NCBI GenBank assembly: GCA_030220185.1
Contig: JASPKZ010007248.1
Location: 1,292,537 to 1,356,536, forward strand
Direction: 5' to 3'
Length of the DNA: 64,000 nt
DNA from: Diploptera punctata
Lineage: Eukaryota; Arthropoda; Insecta; Blattodea; Blaberidae
The translations under genes and the position numbers were made by a program. Within the stretch, counting starts at the first letter, position 1, and every line of letters begins with the position of its first letter. Of the stretch, positions 10,866 through 22,284 are shown piece after piece. Under the pieces are notes generated by a model. That model was not told where the DNA came from. It ran no database searches and saw nothing but the letters and a program-made list of their open reading frames with translations.

Positions 10866-12525
10866 ATGGCTCCTGTAGCATCAAAATTATCGTCTAAGTT
10901 AAAATCGTGGGTTAAAATAGATGATTCGTTCACTACTGATGGAGTTGTGGTTCTGTGCCAGGCTTGCGTAAGGTGATGGGTTGTTCAATGAAATCTCAAC
11001 TTGAACAACATGTTCGCAGTGCTTTGCATGCTAAAAACAAAGGACTACAAACATCTAAAAACAGGTGCTTCTATCTCAAATGCAACCGTCTTCAAATGTA
11101 AGGAGTGAATTCTTCCATGACATGTGTAATGCTATGGTTGCGGCAAATATTCCTTGGTACAAACTCCAGGTACCTAAATATCATGCATTTTTAGAGAAGT
11201 ATTGTGGGAGGCAGATTCCTAACGATTCTACGCTCCGAAGAAACTACATGCATTTGTGTTACGATGAAGCAATGACATATGTGCGACGTGATATAGGCAA
11301 CGACTATATATGGATCGCTGTCGACGAAACAACGGATGTAAAAGGTCGCTATATTGCCAACCTTGTGATTGGTAAGCTGGGTGAAAAAGAATCCCCCACA
11401 CGTTTCCTGATTTCTTCTAAAACGTTGGGGCATGCAAATCATGCAACAGTGGCTCGTTTTGTGAACGATGGACTTAAAGTGTTGTGGCCTGAAGGCGTTC
11501 AAGAAGATGAAGCCCTTGTCCTTTATTGTGATGCTGCGGCGTACATGCTAAAGGCGGGAACTGCTCTACGTGTGTTTTATCAAAATATGATCAATTTCAC
11601 CTGTCTCGCACATGGACTGCAACGTGTTGCCGAAGAAGTGCGAAATAACTATCCACAAATCAATAGCATTATTTCAAGCACTAAGAAAGTGTCTGTTAAA
11701 GTTCCCCAACGTGTGTTGCACTATAGAGAACAATTACCAAATGTGAAATTGCCCCCTGGACCTGTCCTCACTAGATGGGGTACGTGGATTGAGGCTGCCT
11801 GCTTTTATAGTGACTATTTTAAAGAAGTGAAGTCTGTAATAGACTCGTTTCCAAGTAAATCAGCAGTTTCTATCAGAGAGGCTCTAAATGCCTTCAGTGA
11901 GTCCAAGGTAAAATGCCAATTGGCATATGTTAAAAGCAATTTTGGATTGATTTCTGACAGTACTTTAAAATTAGAAACTTGTGGCATGACTTTGAAGGAA
12001 TAGTGACTATTTTAAAGAAGTGAAGTCTGTAATAGACTCGTTTCCAAGTAAATCAGCAGTTTCTATCAGAGAGGCTCTAAATGCCTTCAGTGAGTCCAAG
12101 GTAAAATGCCAATTGGCATATGTTAAAAGCAATTTTGGATTGATTTCTGACAGTACTTTAAAATTAGAAACTTGTGGCATGACTTTGAAGGAATCACTGG
12201 AATTGTAGAGGATGTTAAATCTAAGTTAAGTGTTGTTCAAGGAAATGTTGGAATAAACATAATGAAAAGAATTGAATCTGTTATGGAAAGAAACCCTGGC
12301 TTCACGACATTGACTACAGTCTGTAAGATCCTCAACGGGGAAGAAGAGAATCCTACAGATGACATCTCTCCTGAAAAATTCCATCTGTTTAAATTTGCAC
12401 CAGCAACTTCCCGTGATGTGGAAAGAACATTTTCTGCTTATAAAAACATTCTGTCTGACCGACGACACTCCATGACAATGAAAAACTTGGAGATGTATCT
12501 CATAGTTCATTGCAATTTAAAGTGA
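10866..12525 (+). pseudogene. hAT-family transposase gene, broken
   Basis: The likely start is ATG 10866 (MAPVASKLSSKLKSW), followed by a zinc-finger-like LCQAC...EQHVRSALH region interrupted by frameshifts near 10956 and 11062. The long open part 11065-12003 reads NVRSEFFHDMCNAMVAANIP, IWIAVDETTD (first catalytic Asp block), LVLYCDAAAYM, FTCLAHGLQRV and GPVLTRWGTWIEA, all typical of hAT transposases of the CGG-repeat-binding-protein type. The C-terminal dimerisation block (ATSRDVERTFSAYKNILSDR) lies in 12172-12525. A 193-bp duplication and a missing base near 12207 break the frame. Terminal repeats were not found. Confidence 0.85.
11808..12193 (+). repeat. 193-bp tandem duplication inside the hAT gene
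   Basis: 11808-12000 and 12001-12193 are, by eye, the same sequence (both start TAGTGACTATTTTAAAGAAG and end GACTTTGAAGGAA). 193 is not a multiple of three, so the duplication creates the stop at 12001-12003 and shifts the frame. Near-identity of the copies suggests it is recent, or an assembly artefact. Confidence 0.9.
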
Positions 12526-13049
12526 AATTAGTAGATCTGTATTCGTTGTATAATATAATTGTATAATGTAATATAACTGTAAATACATTTTGTAACGTGG
12601 TTTTTTTATTTAGTCATTTTATTAATTGTTGCATTTTCAAAAAAATAAATACATTCAATACATTTTATTTATTATATGAACCTGTCTAATTAATAATTGT
12701 CCCACACTTTACTTTTTATTAATAAAATCAGGAATCAATAACTTAATATTTAGTATAAATTTACAAAGAACTTAAATATTAATGTATTTAAAATGACATA
12801 TTTTAAGAATGTTTTATGTAATATTACATATTTCGCCAAATATTATTCCATAAATGTGTACATATTTGGCATGTTAATATTACATAAAAATCCTAGCTTT
12901 AGTCATTAAGTACATACAAGAATACTAGAACAACTGGATGAATGAGTTCAGATAGAATTCCCAAATCGATGCTTGGTTATTGTCCATCAGGGAAGAGATC
13001 TCTGAGCATTCCAAGGGAAGGTGGATACCAAATTAGGCTATTCTTTACA
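12526..13049. other. AT-rich non-coding DNA
   Basis: Very AT-rich sequence after the hAT frame, with TTAATATTACATA-like motifs; probably the 3' untranslated/terminal part of the hAT element and flanking DNA. No gene seen. Confidence 0.4.
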
Positions 13050-13482
13050 ACCTGTGAAACGACATTTTTAATTCCTTCATAGACTCCTGTGAAATTTTAT
13101 TTTTAGCGTTTCATATTTCAAATTATTTCCCACCGTTTACAAGGATTTTCACATTTTTTTCTAACGATTATTTCAGTATATTTTTCTATGATATTTAGCT
13201 ACATACCCAGCATGTAGACGTGGCAGATATTGATTTTTACGAATATCCAGTGCAGCAAATAAATAAATAAATAAATAAATAAAAAAAAACGTGTTTCAGT
13301 GCAGTCAACAGTATGTACTCATTAATTAACTGTACACACATACTTCAGAAATTTAGAACTTACTATTTATGTTTGGGCGTTGCATTCTTTCACAGGTTAG
13401 AGTACTTAAATTGCGTTAGATTAGCTTTTAGGTTGGTCTTTCACAGGTTAGAATGCTTAAATTGCTTTAGGTTAGGTTTATC
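13050..13482 (+). repeat. Short form of the 51-bp satellite with its left flank
   Basis: 13050-13390 matches 28040-28290 in order (GACATTTTTAATTCCTTCATA, AGACGTGGCAGATATTG, CCAGTGCAG, TACTCATTAATTAACT). It is followed by about two units of the satellite (CTTTCACAGGTTAGAGTACT then TTTTAGGTTGGT). The same module therefore exists with about 2 units here and about 53 at 28-31 kb. Confidence 0.7.
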
Positions 13483-14002
13483 GTATATATGTTGGCTGCA
13501 TCCCGTGGTTCTATAGTGTAAACCGCTTTGCGTTTGTTGGCGCATGCGCATGGTGTATGATTGGAACTTTGAAAAAAAAATCGCGTCAAATGCAAAGAAT
13601 TTCCCAAAAGTTCATTAATGGGATCGTAACAGTATCTAGGCCAAAGACTTGTATGAATGAAGAAGAAGACTAGATGACAATTTCTCAATAACATTTGAAG
13701 GCAGGTTTCAATATGAAAACACAGATTGTTTGCAAGTGGGAGAACCCCGTCTTGTGAATATGGGGATGTTCAGAATGTGACGTGTGGTTGCAGGACAATA
13801 TCCCACCTGTTGATACCAACTCAACACAATGTCTGACAAATTGTTCTTCATTTATCATGTACAATCAGCTGTCTGTATCAGTATATCCCCATCAGGCTCC
13901 CTTGTTGGAGTTACTTTATAATGTTTTCACTTTGACAGATCGACTCAAGGTCACAAATAAGAATCCCCATTCTTGTAAGTCCTATGTTTTTCAACGCTTT
14001 AA
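13483..14002. other. Unannotated DNA
   Basis: No supported gene. Small open frames here have no recognisable motif. Confidence 0.35.
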
Positions 14003-14142
14003 ATAAGCTCAATTCTAGAAATGCATGCTATTATGTATTACAGGGACTGTTTCATATCTTCTCTAAAAAAAGTTAACTGAAAATATATAAAACTGTCATT
14101 TCCCATTATATTATATGGATGTGAAACATGGACTCTTACATA
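14003..14142 (+). mobile_element. LINE family A, internal fragment
   Basis: Encodes LNSRNACYYVLQ-like and PIILYGCETWTLT, which lie just before the family A C-terminal tail. Short and broken by a frameshift. Confidence 0.65.
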
Positions 14143-14524
14143 TTATAGCATTCTGTAGAGAGACATCGCAACTTAGATTACAGTTGCTGCCGGAGAGATT
14201 TCTCAGATCGGATCGTGGGAGAGTGGTGTGCTGGGATCTTTTAGGACGGATCGAGAGTGAAATGAAAATATGCATATATTTGGGTACGTTAAGGAAATTG
14301 TGGGATGAAATTTGGAAATCAATAAGGAAATGTGTATTATTAATGATAAGAATCTCAATATGGGTTTTGTTTCCGATCTTCAATTGCATTATATGATAAG
14401 TAGTCATAATAAGTTGAATAGTGCATTAGCTATCTGCAGGGGCATGCGCACGCGCGCGTGTGTGTATGTGTGGGCATGTGTTGTGTGTTTTTTCCTCTCT
14501 GTTTTTTATTTGTTCTGTAGCAAT

Positions 14525-14825
14525 TGGTGCACGCCGTAGCGTAGTGGTTAAAGTACTACGCTACAAGCCGGAAGGTCGAGGATTCGAGTCCCGGTGAGGG
14601 TAGCGATTTTTAAACTGACCCAAACCTTCTGAGGGCACTATGGCCCTGGGCTGACTCAGCCTCTAACGGAAATTAGTATCAGATGCTTGTTCTGGGTTAA
14701 AGGCGGCCGTCATGCAGGGCTGACAACTCGGCGGACACCAAGTGCCGATTGTCTAGAAGAAAAGTGGGAGTCTTCACCTGCTACTACCCCAAGGGCCTCA
14801 TAAGGCCTGTAGTGGCATCACTTTA
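14525..14825 (+). mobile_element. tRNA-derived SINE family A
   Basis: Head CACGCCGTAGCGTAGTGG contains a pol III A box (TAGCGTAGTGGTTA); the B box is GATTCGAGTCCC. The body reads TTTTTAAACTGACCCAAACC, TATGGCCCTGGGCTGACTCA and ends near CTACTACCCCAAGGGCCTC. Flanked by an 11-bp direct repeat TCTGTAGCAAT at 14514-14524 and 14826-14836. Further copies are at 31005, 31428, 34778 (minus), 39398 (minus) and 59261. Confidence 0.85.
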
Positions 14826-14908
14826 TCTGTAGCAATGTTTCTTAATTACGGTATCAATTTACAAAATGAGAGTTTTTACACGCTTTATATTAGTTTGACC
14901 TATATCTG

Positions 14909-16002
<1,094 letters not shown>

Positions 16003-16150
16003 ATCTATGTAACGGAATCTTTCAACGCGATTTTCACCCACTTAAAATCATTGGATCGACTTGAAACTTTGTATACTTGTAGAGGACCCGTGACAATACA
16101 ACAATTTCATATTTATTTTTTAAAATCCTGGGCATAATCATCAGAAAATC

Positions 16151-16622
16151 AAATAAATAATAGTTTTAAAAAACTAAAAGAACACGCTTTATTAGAAAAC
16201 TAAAAAATGAAAAATAATTTTAATTTCCAATACGCTTGGGATAAAATAAAGTGGTCAACAAAAAAATCATCTCCAACACATATAGAATAAAATTAGAGTT
16301 ATCAACAAAAAGAAAATAATTTTACCATCAAAAGCGTGGGGTGCTCTATATCAATTAATATATTTGATAATAAACAGATATTGGTAAAAGTAAGCTCTCT
16401 AAGAAGAAAATGTAAAAATCATAAAAATCACCCCACGCTTTTGATGGTAAAATTATTTTATTTTTGTTGATAACTCTAGTTTTATTCTATATGTGTTGGA
16501 GATGATTTTTTTTGTTGACCACTTTATTTTATCCCAAGCGTATTGGAAATTAAAATTATTTTTCATTTTTTAGTTTTCTAGTAAAGCGTGCTCTTTTAGT
16601 TTTTTAAAACTATTATTTATTT
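16151..16622. mobile_element. Fold-back element with 193-bp arms
   Basis: Left arm 16151-16343 and right arm 16429-16622 are near-perfect reverse complements separated by an 85-bp spacer. Examples: AACACGCTTTATTAGAAAAC against GTTTTCTAGTAAAGCGTGCT; ACCATCAAAAGCGTGGGGTG against CACCCCACGCTTTTGATGGT. No coding capacity. The class (MITE or fold-back) is not identifiable. Confidence 0.85.
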
Positions 16623-16892
16623 TATATCTACGTACGTGGTCTTTTCATGTATGAGTGTAGATGTGTGTTATTGTGTATGTAATGTAGACGTAGATTTTAC
16701 ATATATTCATTGTTTTTATATATTTTTATGTAGGTATGTAGCCATATGTAGATATATTTATTTGTTTATTCTTAAGTTTTTTATTTTTTATTCATGGAAA
16801 AATAATACACACACGGCCAAGCAGGCCCGTGCACATTGTAAATGCAAATGTATTATCTTCATTTTGAAAAAAAAAATACAATAAATTCCATT
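16623..16892. other. AT-rich DNA without gene
   Basis: Non-coding, AT-rich, with some TATGTA-type runs. Nothing recognised. Confidence 0.35.
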
Positions 16893-17300
16893 ACTATTAC
16901 TTTAAGGGAGGAGAACGTATTACGAGTGTTTGATATTAAACTTCTTGGGAAAATGTTTGGGCCAAAGAGTCACGAACAGACGGGTGAATGGAGACAACTG
17001 CATAATTGTGAGCTACATTATATGTATAGGAAGCCATATATAATAAGAGTTAAGTCTCGTAGATTGCGATGGGCAGGACATGTGACACGTATGGGGAATG
17101 ATAGAGGTGCATATAAGCTTCTCGTAGGAAAACCAGAGGCAAAACGCCCAGTTGGTAGACCAAGAATGAGGTGGGAGAACAACATTATCCATGATTTGAG
17201 GGAAGTAGTTTATACAGGGGATAGGATACAGGGATACAGGATAGGGATATATGGAGAGCTTATGTCCGCGCGGCCATGAACCTAGAGCCATTGAGTAAGT
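16893..17300 (+). mobile_element. LINE family A, 3' fragment
   Basis: Frame 16905-17200 encodes TLREENVLRVFDIKLLGKMF, RLRWAGHVTRMGNDRGA and GRPRMRWENNIIHDLREV; it is damaged after that by an 18-bp repeat (GGATAGGATACAGGGATACA region) that replaces the usual DWKALAQDRD part. Its 3' end directly precedes the mariner insertion at 17320. Confidence 0.8.
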
Positions 17301-17319
17301 TAGTGAAGGGAGGATAATA

Positions 17320-18633
17320 CAGAGTGTCCCATTCAAACCTCCCACATTTTAATTATTCGTAACTCTCAAAGTATGCGGAATTATGAAATGAAGTTGGTAT
17401 TAAAAGAAAGAGAAACTCAAAGAATTTTTGTTTTCATTGTTGCAGTTAATTCATCTGTCGAAATAATGAAATAAAACGGCTACTCTTTTTGCAACGAGCA
17501 CAAGCTGTTTTCTGGTATGCAGAGACGATGTCAATAATTACAGTGCAAAGAAATTACCGGAGAGAATATGGAGGAAATGCACCTGATGGGAAGACCATTA
17601 AGGCATGGCTTGAGAAGTTTTTGGCGACTGGAAGCGTTAAAATAGAACCAGAAGGTGTTCATACACGTGTTTGAGAAGAAAAAATTGAAGAAATTAGAGC
17701 AGGATTTCGGAGAAGTCCACAAAAATCAATTCGCCAAGCTTCCAGGCAGTTTAGTGTGCCGAAATCAACTGTGCATCGAGTGCTTCATAAGCGACTTCGT
17801 TTGTACCCATACACGGTGCAAATTGTTCAACAAATAAAGCCAGATGACAGGCCACGACGACAGGCATTCGCTATTGAAATGCTGGATCGTATTGACAAAG
17901 ACCCTGAATTTCTTGGAAACGTCTTGTTTTCTGACGAGGCAATATCTCGTGTATCAGGTACTGTTAATCGGCACAATGTAAGGATCTAGGGTACGCAAAA
18001 TCCACACGTATAGCGTGAACACGTCCGGGATAGCCCAAAAGTAAATGTTTGGTGCGGCCTGATGAAGAACAGGATTATAGGTCCTTTTTTTTCCCCCATG
18101 AGAAGTCAATAACTGGCCCGGTATACCAAGACATGATGGGACAGCTCTTGTACCCCCAATTAGCTGATCTGCAACCCCAAGTGATGTTTCAGCATGATTG
18201 AGCCCCATCACACTGGAGCCTGAATGTTCGGAATTCACTCAAAGAATCCTTCCCAAATAGGTGGATTGGACGCGGCAGACCAATTTGCTAGCTACCACAT
18301 TCACCAGACATCACTCCAGTGGACTTCTTCCTATTGGGGTATGTAAAAGACCGTGCGTTTGCGACTCCAGTACAAGTTCTTCATGATTTACTAACCCGTA
18401 TCCTTGACACAATTGCAATAGTACCAATATGTTGCACAGAACATGGCACGAAATCGAATACAGACTTGATATTGTTCGTGCTACTAATGGTATACATATA
18501 GAGGTGTTTTAGTGTGTGGCAATGAACATTTTTTGAGTTTCGGTTTCGTTTAATACCGGCCTCATTTCATAATTCCGCATACTTTGTTAGTTATGATTAC
18601 TTAAAATGTGGGAGGTTTGAATGGGACACTCTG
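17320..18633 (+). mobile_element. Tc1/mariner element, 1314 bp, TA target duplication
   Basis: Inverted repeats of about 115 bp: left CAGAGTGTCCCATTCAAACC, right end reverse complement the same sequence; both continue through CCCACATTTTAA and AGTATGCGGAATTATGAAAT. TA flanks at 17318-17319 and 18634-18635. Length and ends are those of a full-size element; the transposase inside is dead. Confidence 0.9.
17489..18400 (+). pseudogene. Tc1/mariner transposase, decayed
   Basis: N-terminal helix-turn-helix of the DUF4817 type (QRAQAVFWYAETMSIITVQR, YRREYGGNAPDGKTIKAWLE), a second helix-turn-helix around SVPKSTVHRVLHKRLRLYPY, then DDE core pieces: NVLFSDEA (first Asp), VNRHNVRI, SPKVNVWCGLMKN, VMFQHD (second Asp), FPNRWIGRGRPI and HSPDITPVDFFLLGYVKD (third Asp). 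Several stops and at least one frameshift near 17670 disable it. Counting through the stops gives 41 residues between the second and third catalytic Asp, the spacing of rosa-like DD41D transposases. Confidence 0.85.
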
Positions 18634-18745
18634 TATATTACGAATATTTGAGATAGAGACGAAACAAATACGTTGGTCTTGCTGTTTTCTCGACAGGCTC
18701 TTCCACTGTTCAAGTGTTTTTTCTAATGACACTTCATGAGAAACT

Positions 18746-18832
18746 GACTCCACGCCGTGGCGTAGTCGGTGGAGTACCTTCCTTCCACTTCAGCGTCCCG
18801 GGATCTATTGTTGGCTGGGTAGGAGATTGTAA
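18746..18832 (+). repeat. SINE-like head, weak
   Basis: CTCCACGCCGTGGCGTAGTC resembles the SINE A head with its A box, but the B-box region (CCCGGGATCTATTGTTGG) is poor. Probably a decayed or related tRNA-derived SINE. Confidence 0.3.
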
Positions 18833-19132
18833 CCCTTAAATTGGCAAAACAATAATTTCTCGTGTCAGATATTTGATTGTGACGGACCGCACTGAAAACG
18901 TACCCCAGATCCTTACATTGTGCCGATTAATAGATCATTATACATGAGATGTTGCCTCGTCAGAAAACAAGACGTTTCCAAGAAATTGAGGGTATATTGT
19001 GTAATTCGATACATATTTAAGTAATTTCTACTCGCTCGTTTTCTTCTGTTTTAATAAAAATACTAAATGAAATAAACCAATTGATGTATCCTACAGGATA
19101 CATTGCCAATTTAAAAGTTAATCAAGAGAAGA
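18833..19132 (+). mobile_element. Small TTAA-flanked MITE carrying a transposase scrap
   Basis: Ends AACCCTTAAATTGG and CCAATTTAAAAGTTAA, interior GACGGACCGCACTGAAAACG and GATGTATCCTACAGGATACAT. A homologous element lies reversed at 39168-39384. CCCTT-type ends next to TTAA suggest a piggyBac-like MITE (inference). Unlike the other copy, this one holds about 95 bp (18898-18995) that is antisense to the mariner transposase at 17906-18000. Confidence 0.5.
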
Positions 19133-19702
19133 GGGAAAGTTCCAAAGCCAAGGAAGGAGCGTCACGTATTGTTATTCTCCGTCAGATTAATGACTTTTAT
19201 GGTATATTCGGGATTTTACACAATCCCGTTTGGCTTTAATCGGAATTCGGGATTGCACCGAGAAATCGGGATACTCCCATCTAAATGGGGATGCCTGATA
19301 ATAATGTTAGAAAGGAAGTCGCTGTGTCTCTGGATCTTGTAATGCAATTAGGCAAGTTATGTTAGCGCTGAGCTCAGTGAATGTAGTAATTAAAGCAGCT
19401 AGTTGACCTTTATTCTCTATCAATTAAACAATGCTCCGCTCTTAAAAATAGTTCTTATTCTCCTCTTCCCACCATTTTTATCTTCCCACTTCACTTCTCG
19501 TCACTTATCTTACAACAGTGAACTGATAAAAATAAAATATTAATAAAATAAAATAATGTTCTTGGTGACTATTTAACTCGTCCCCCAAATGGCAGTCAAC
19601 GTCCAATCACATTTCAATGAATTTTGATTTACAATCAATCACAGTCGTTTTTCACCTCAATTCTATCACCTTCGTTTTATCAAGTGCTCCCAGATTGTAT
19701 AT

Positions 19703-20034
19703 CCATCCATCCATAGTAATTCTGCCCGAGGGCAGGTCTTTAACTGCAATCATATCATTTTCACGCTATGCTTGCAGCTTTACTAGGGAATTATAGGTGT
19801 GGTAGCTTCCCGTTGCTTTCCATACCGTTGAAGGATCAAGATAATAATGATAAGGATGGTGATGATGGTCGGATGATTTTCGGGGACCGTTTGGCCCTAA
19901 GCTTCCTGACATTTGTCTTACAGGCGAGGAAAAACCCCGAAAAAACCTCATCCAGGAGCCTATCCCGACCGGGAATCGAACCCGGGCCCGCTGCGTGACA
20001 AGGCAGCACGCTACCTCGAGACAACAGCGGTGGA
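19703..20034 (-). mobile_element. tRNA-derived SINE family B
   Basis: On the minus strand: head GTCCACCGCTGTTGTCTCGA, B box GGTTCGATTCCC, body GAGGTTTTTTCGGGGTTTTT and ACAAATGTCAGGA, conserved 3' part AAAGCAACGGGAAGCTACCA and TGCCCTCGGGCAGAATTACT, tail ATGG repeat. Flanked by a perfect 12-bp duplication CAGATTGTATAT at 19691-19702 and 20035-20046. Confidence 0.88.
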
Positions 20035-20403
20035 CAGATTGTATATATAGTGCACGAATTTAACCAGATTCTGCTTGCGAGATATAATAGAAAAGCGTTC
20101 GTAGCAATTGATTATACAAAAAAAAACACTGTTTGCACTTTCTTAAACGTATTATTTCCCAGGAATTAACGTTGCAGAAAATATAATTGATATATTGACA
20201 CCACAGAACATCAGAAATTAATTAATAACCGGTAATGATGTGTTTCATTTTTTCTCCACTAGGGTGCATTCTTACAATATTGCGATACTATTTGACAATA
20301 CATATGATCTGGTTGCAATGATGAACAAATGAAACATAACGTTTCTCATTTGTTTTCAATCATCGCCGTTTACATTAAATATATAAATATTTAAAAATAA
20401 CTA

Positions 20404-21159
20404 CAGAATGTTCCAAAATGATGGACGCGATTTCAAAGTTCTTTAATTTCCTTTACATGCTATAGGTCTATATATGAACAAAACTTATATGGGATTAAAG
20501 AGAAACTCTTCGAGTTTTCATAACATACTTTGTAAGTATTCGAAGTGAGCACCTTTCGTTACACGTCAGATATCTAGCCGATAGTCGAATTCCTCCCAAA
20601 CATTCCTCCAAACATATTTGGAGTAATGAATTCAACAGCAACAAAAATCCTTCTTATCAAGTCTGGAACGTAGACGGGAAGTGGTGGAAAGTACACATGA
20701 TCCTTCACAGGAAGAAATCAAAAGGTGTGAGATCGGGAGACCGTGGAGGCTATGGGAATAAACCATGTCATCTGGACCGACGCGTCATTTGGTGTTAGTG
20801 GACGTCCTGGACTTTTCCTTTTACAGATCCATCTAGTTGTTTCTAACTGCTTATACAATCTACGGATAATCTTATCTGTTGGAGGATCAATTCCAAATTG
20901 CCGTCGGAAAGCTCGCTACACTGCAACAATGGAACAAGAGCTCGCAAATTGCAACACACAGAATGGTTTCTAAGCAGGACTCGCCATTTTCACAAATTTA
21001 ACGCTGACGACGTAATAACGACAAGAAACAAATTACTGCAAACAGAATATTAAACTTTCACAGTTTTTCTTTCGTTATAGCAAATAATCACGCATCCAAT
21101 TTCGTTTGTAAAGCTATACCAACTACTTAACACTCTGTCCATCATTCTGGAACACGGTG
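20404..21159 (-). mobile_element. Tc1/mariner-like remnant, 756 bp, TA target duplication
   Basis: Ends CAGAATGTTCCAAAATGATG and, reversed, CACCGTGTTCCAGAATGATG; TA at 20402-20403 and 21160-21161. Minus strand contains a PRSPDLTPFDFF-like peptide, the third catalytic block of a Tc1/mariner transposase; the rest is deleted or scrambled. Inserted into MITE E. Confidence 0.7.
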
Positions 21160-21301
21160 TATATTTAAGCAATGATTTGTGAGTAAACAGCTTAATTTTT
21201 ATTCGTTAAATAGTCCCAACAAATGCCACTCTTGATTTCCAAATTCTCTAGATAAATTGGAAATCATTCGTGGCATTACTTATGATAAAACGTATTATAC
21301 A

Positions 21302-21649
21302 TCAATCCATAGTAATTCTGCCCGAAGCCAGATCCTTCACTGCAATCATAGCATTTTCATGCTATGCTTGCATCTTTACTAGGGAATTATAGGTGTGGTA
21401 GCTTCCCGTTGCTTTCCACACCGGTGAAGGATGACGACGATGATGATGATAATGATAAGGACGCTGATGATGATGATGGCCATATGATTTCGGGGACCGT
21501 TTGGGCCTTAAAGTTTTCCTTACATTTGTCTTACAGGTGAGGAAAAACCCCGATAAAAACCTCACCCAGAAAACTCTGCCCCGACCGGGGATCGAACTCG
21601 GGCTCGCTGCGTGACAAGGCAGCACGCTACCTCGAGACCACAGCGGTGG
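21302..21649 (-). mobile_element. tRNA-derived SINE family B
   Basis: Full-length copy like 19703-20034, with a GATGAT-rich interior near 21430-21480. Flanks ACGTATTATAC (21291-21301) and ACGCATTATAC (21650-21660) form an 11-bp target duplication with one mismatch. Confidence 0.85.
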
Positions 21650-21661
21650 ACGCATTATACG

Positions 21662-21939
21662 TAGTCAATAAAAACCCAAATCACCAAATCACCAAATTAA
21701 AATTTAAAAGAGTCAACTAGTTTCAATTTTTAAGACTGACTGTTGACTAAAGAAAAACAAACTGAAATAGGTAAACAAAATAGCAATTACAATTTTTCCA
21801 TCAGCGCCCGATCTTCCTTAATTAAAAAAGAGAATTTGATGTGTGACGTCAAAAAGTAATTTAAAATTATTAACCTCGTAATGTGACGTAATCAAAATTG
21901 ACTAAATTTTAATTTCGTGATTTGGATTTTTATTGACTA
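21662..21939. mobile_element. MITE family D
   Basis: Terminal inverted repeats TAGTCAATAAAAACCCAAAT (left) and ATTTGGATTTTTATTGACTA (right), with further inner matches over about 45 bp. Related copies at 53805-53945 (TAGTCAATGAAACC start, same right end) and a partial one at 27316-27396. Non-coding. Confidence 0.75.
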
Positions 21940-21956
21940 TGTATAATAAAATAAAA

Positions 21957-22268
21957 TAAATACCCTCAGCTCGTGTCCAACTCACGGTGGGGTCGAGGAA
22001 TGAGATGAGATGAAGCCCATTTACCGGTAAACCATTCTTGATGCACCGTCACAAGGGCGGATGAACGAAATGAAATTAAATGGACGAGATGAGTATGGAG
22101 AAATGGTGGAAACAAATTTGTGGCAGGGGAAAACGAGAGAAACCCCTAAAAAAAACCTGCCCAAGCTCCGATTTGTCTACCACGAACCTCACATGGAGTG
22201 ACCGAGACTAGATCTCGGGACCCCAGCAGTGAGAGGCCAGCGTCTAACCTCTTGCACCACGGAGCAGC
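21957..22268 (-). mobile_element. tRNA-derived SINE family C
   Basis: Minus strand: head GGCTGCTCCGTGGTGCAAGA with A box, GGCCTCTCACTGCTGGGGTC anticodon region, weak B box around GAGATCTAGTCTCGG; body TTTAGGGGTTTCTCTCG and CGGTGCATCAAGAATGG; 3' tail of TATTTTATTT repeats. Only copy of this family seen here. Confidence 0.6.
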
Positions 22269-22284
22269 CTATATAAAAAAAATA

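Larger units (their letters stand above)
19563..21290 (-). mobile_element. MITE family E, interrupted copy
   Basis: Pieces 19563-19690, 20047-20401 and 21162-21290 are, in reverse complement and in order, the same element as 24092-24830 and 45240-45815 (GACTATTTAAC ends; ATCGCCGTTTACATTAAATA; GCAAACAGTG; TGCCACTCTTGATTTCCAAA palindrome). It is split by a SINE B (19703-20034) and a Tc1-like element (20404-21159), both with clean target duplications. Confidence 0.7.
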
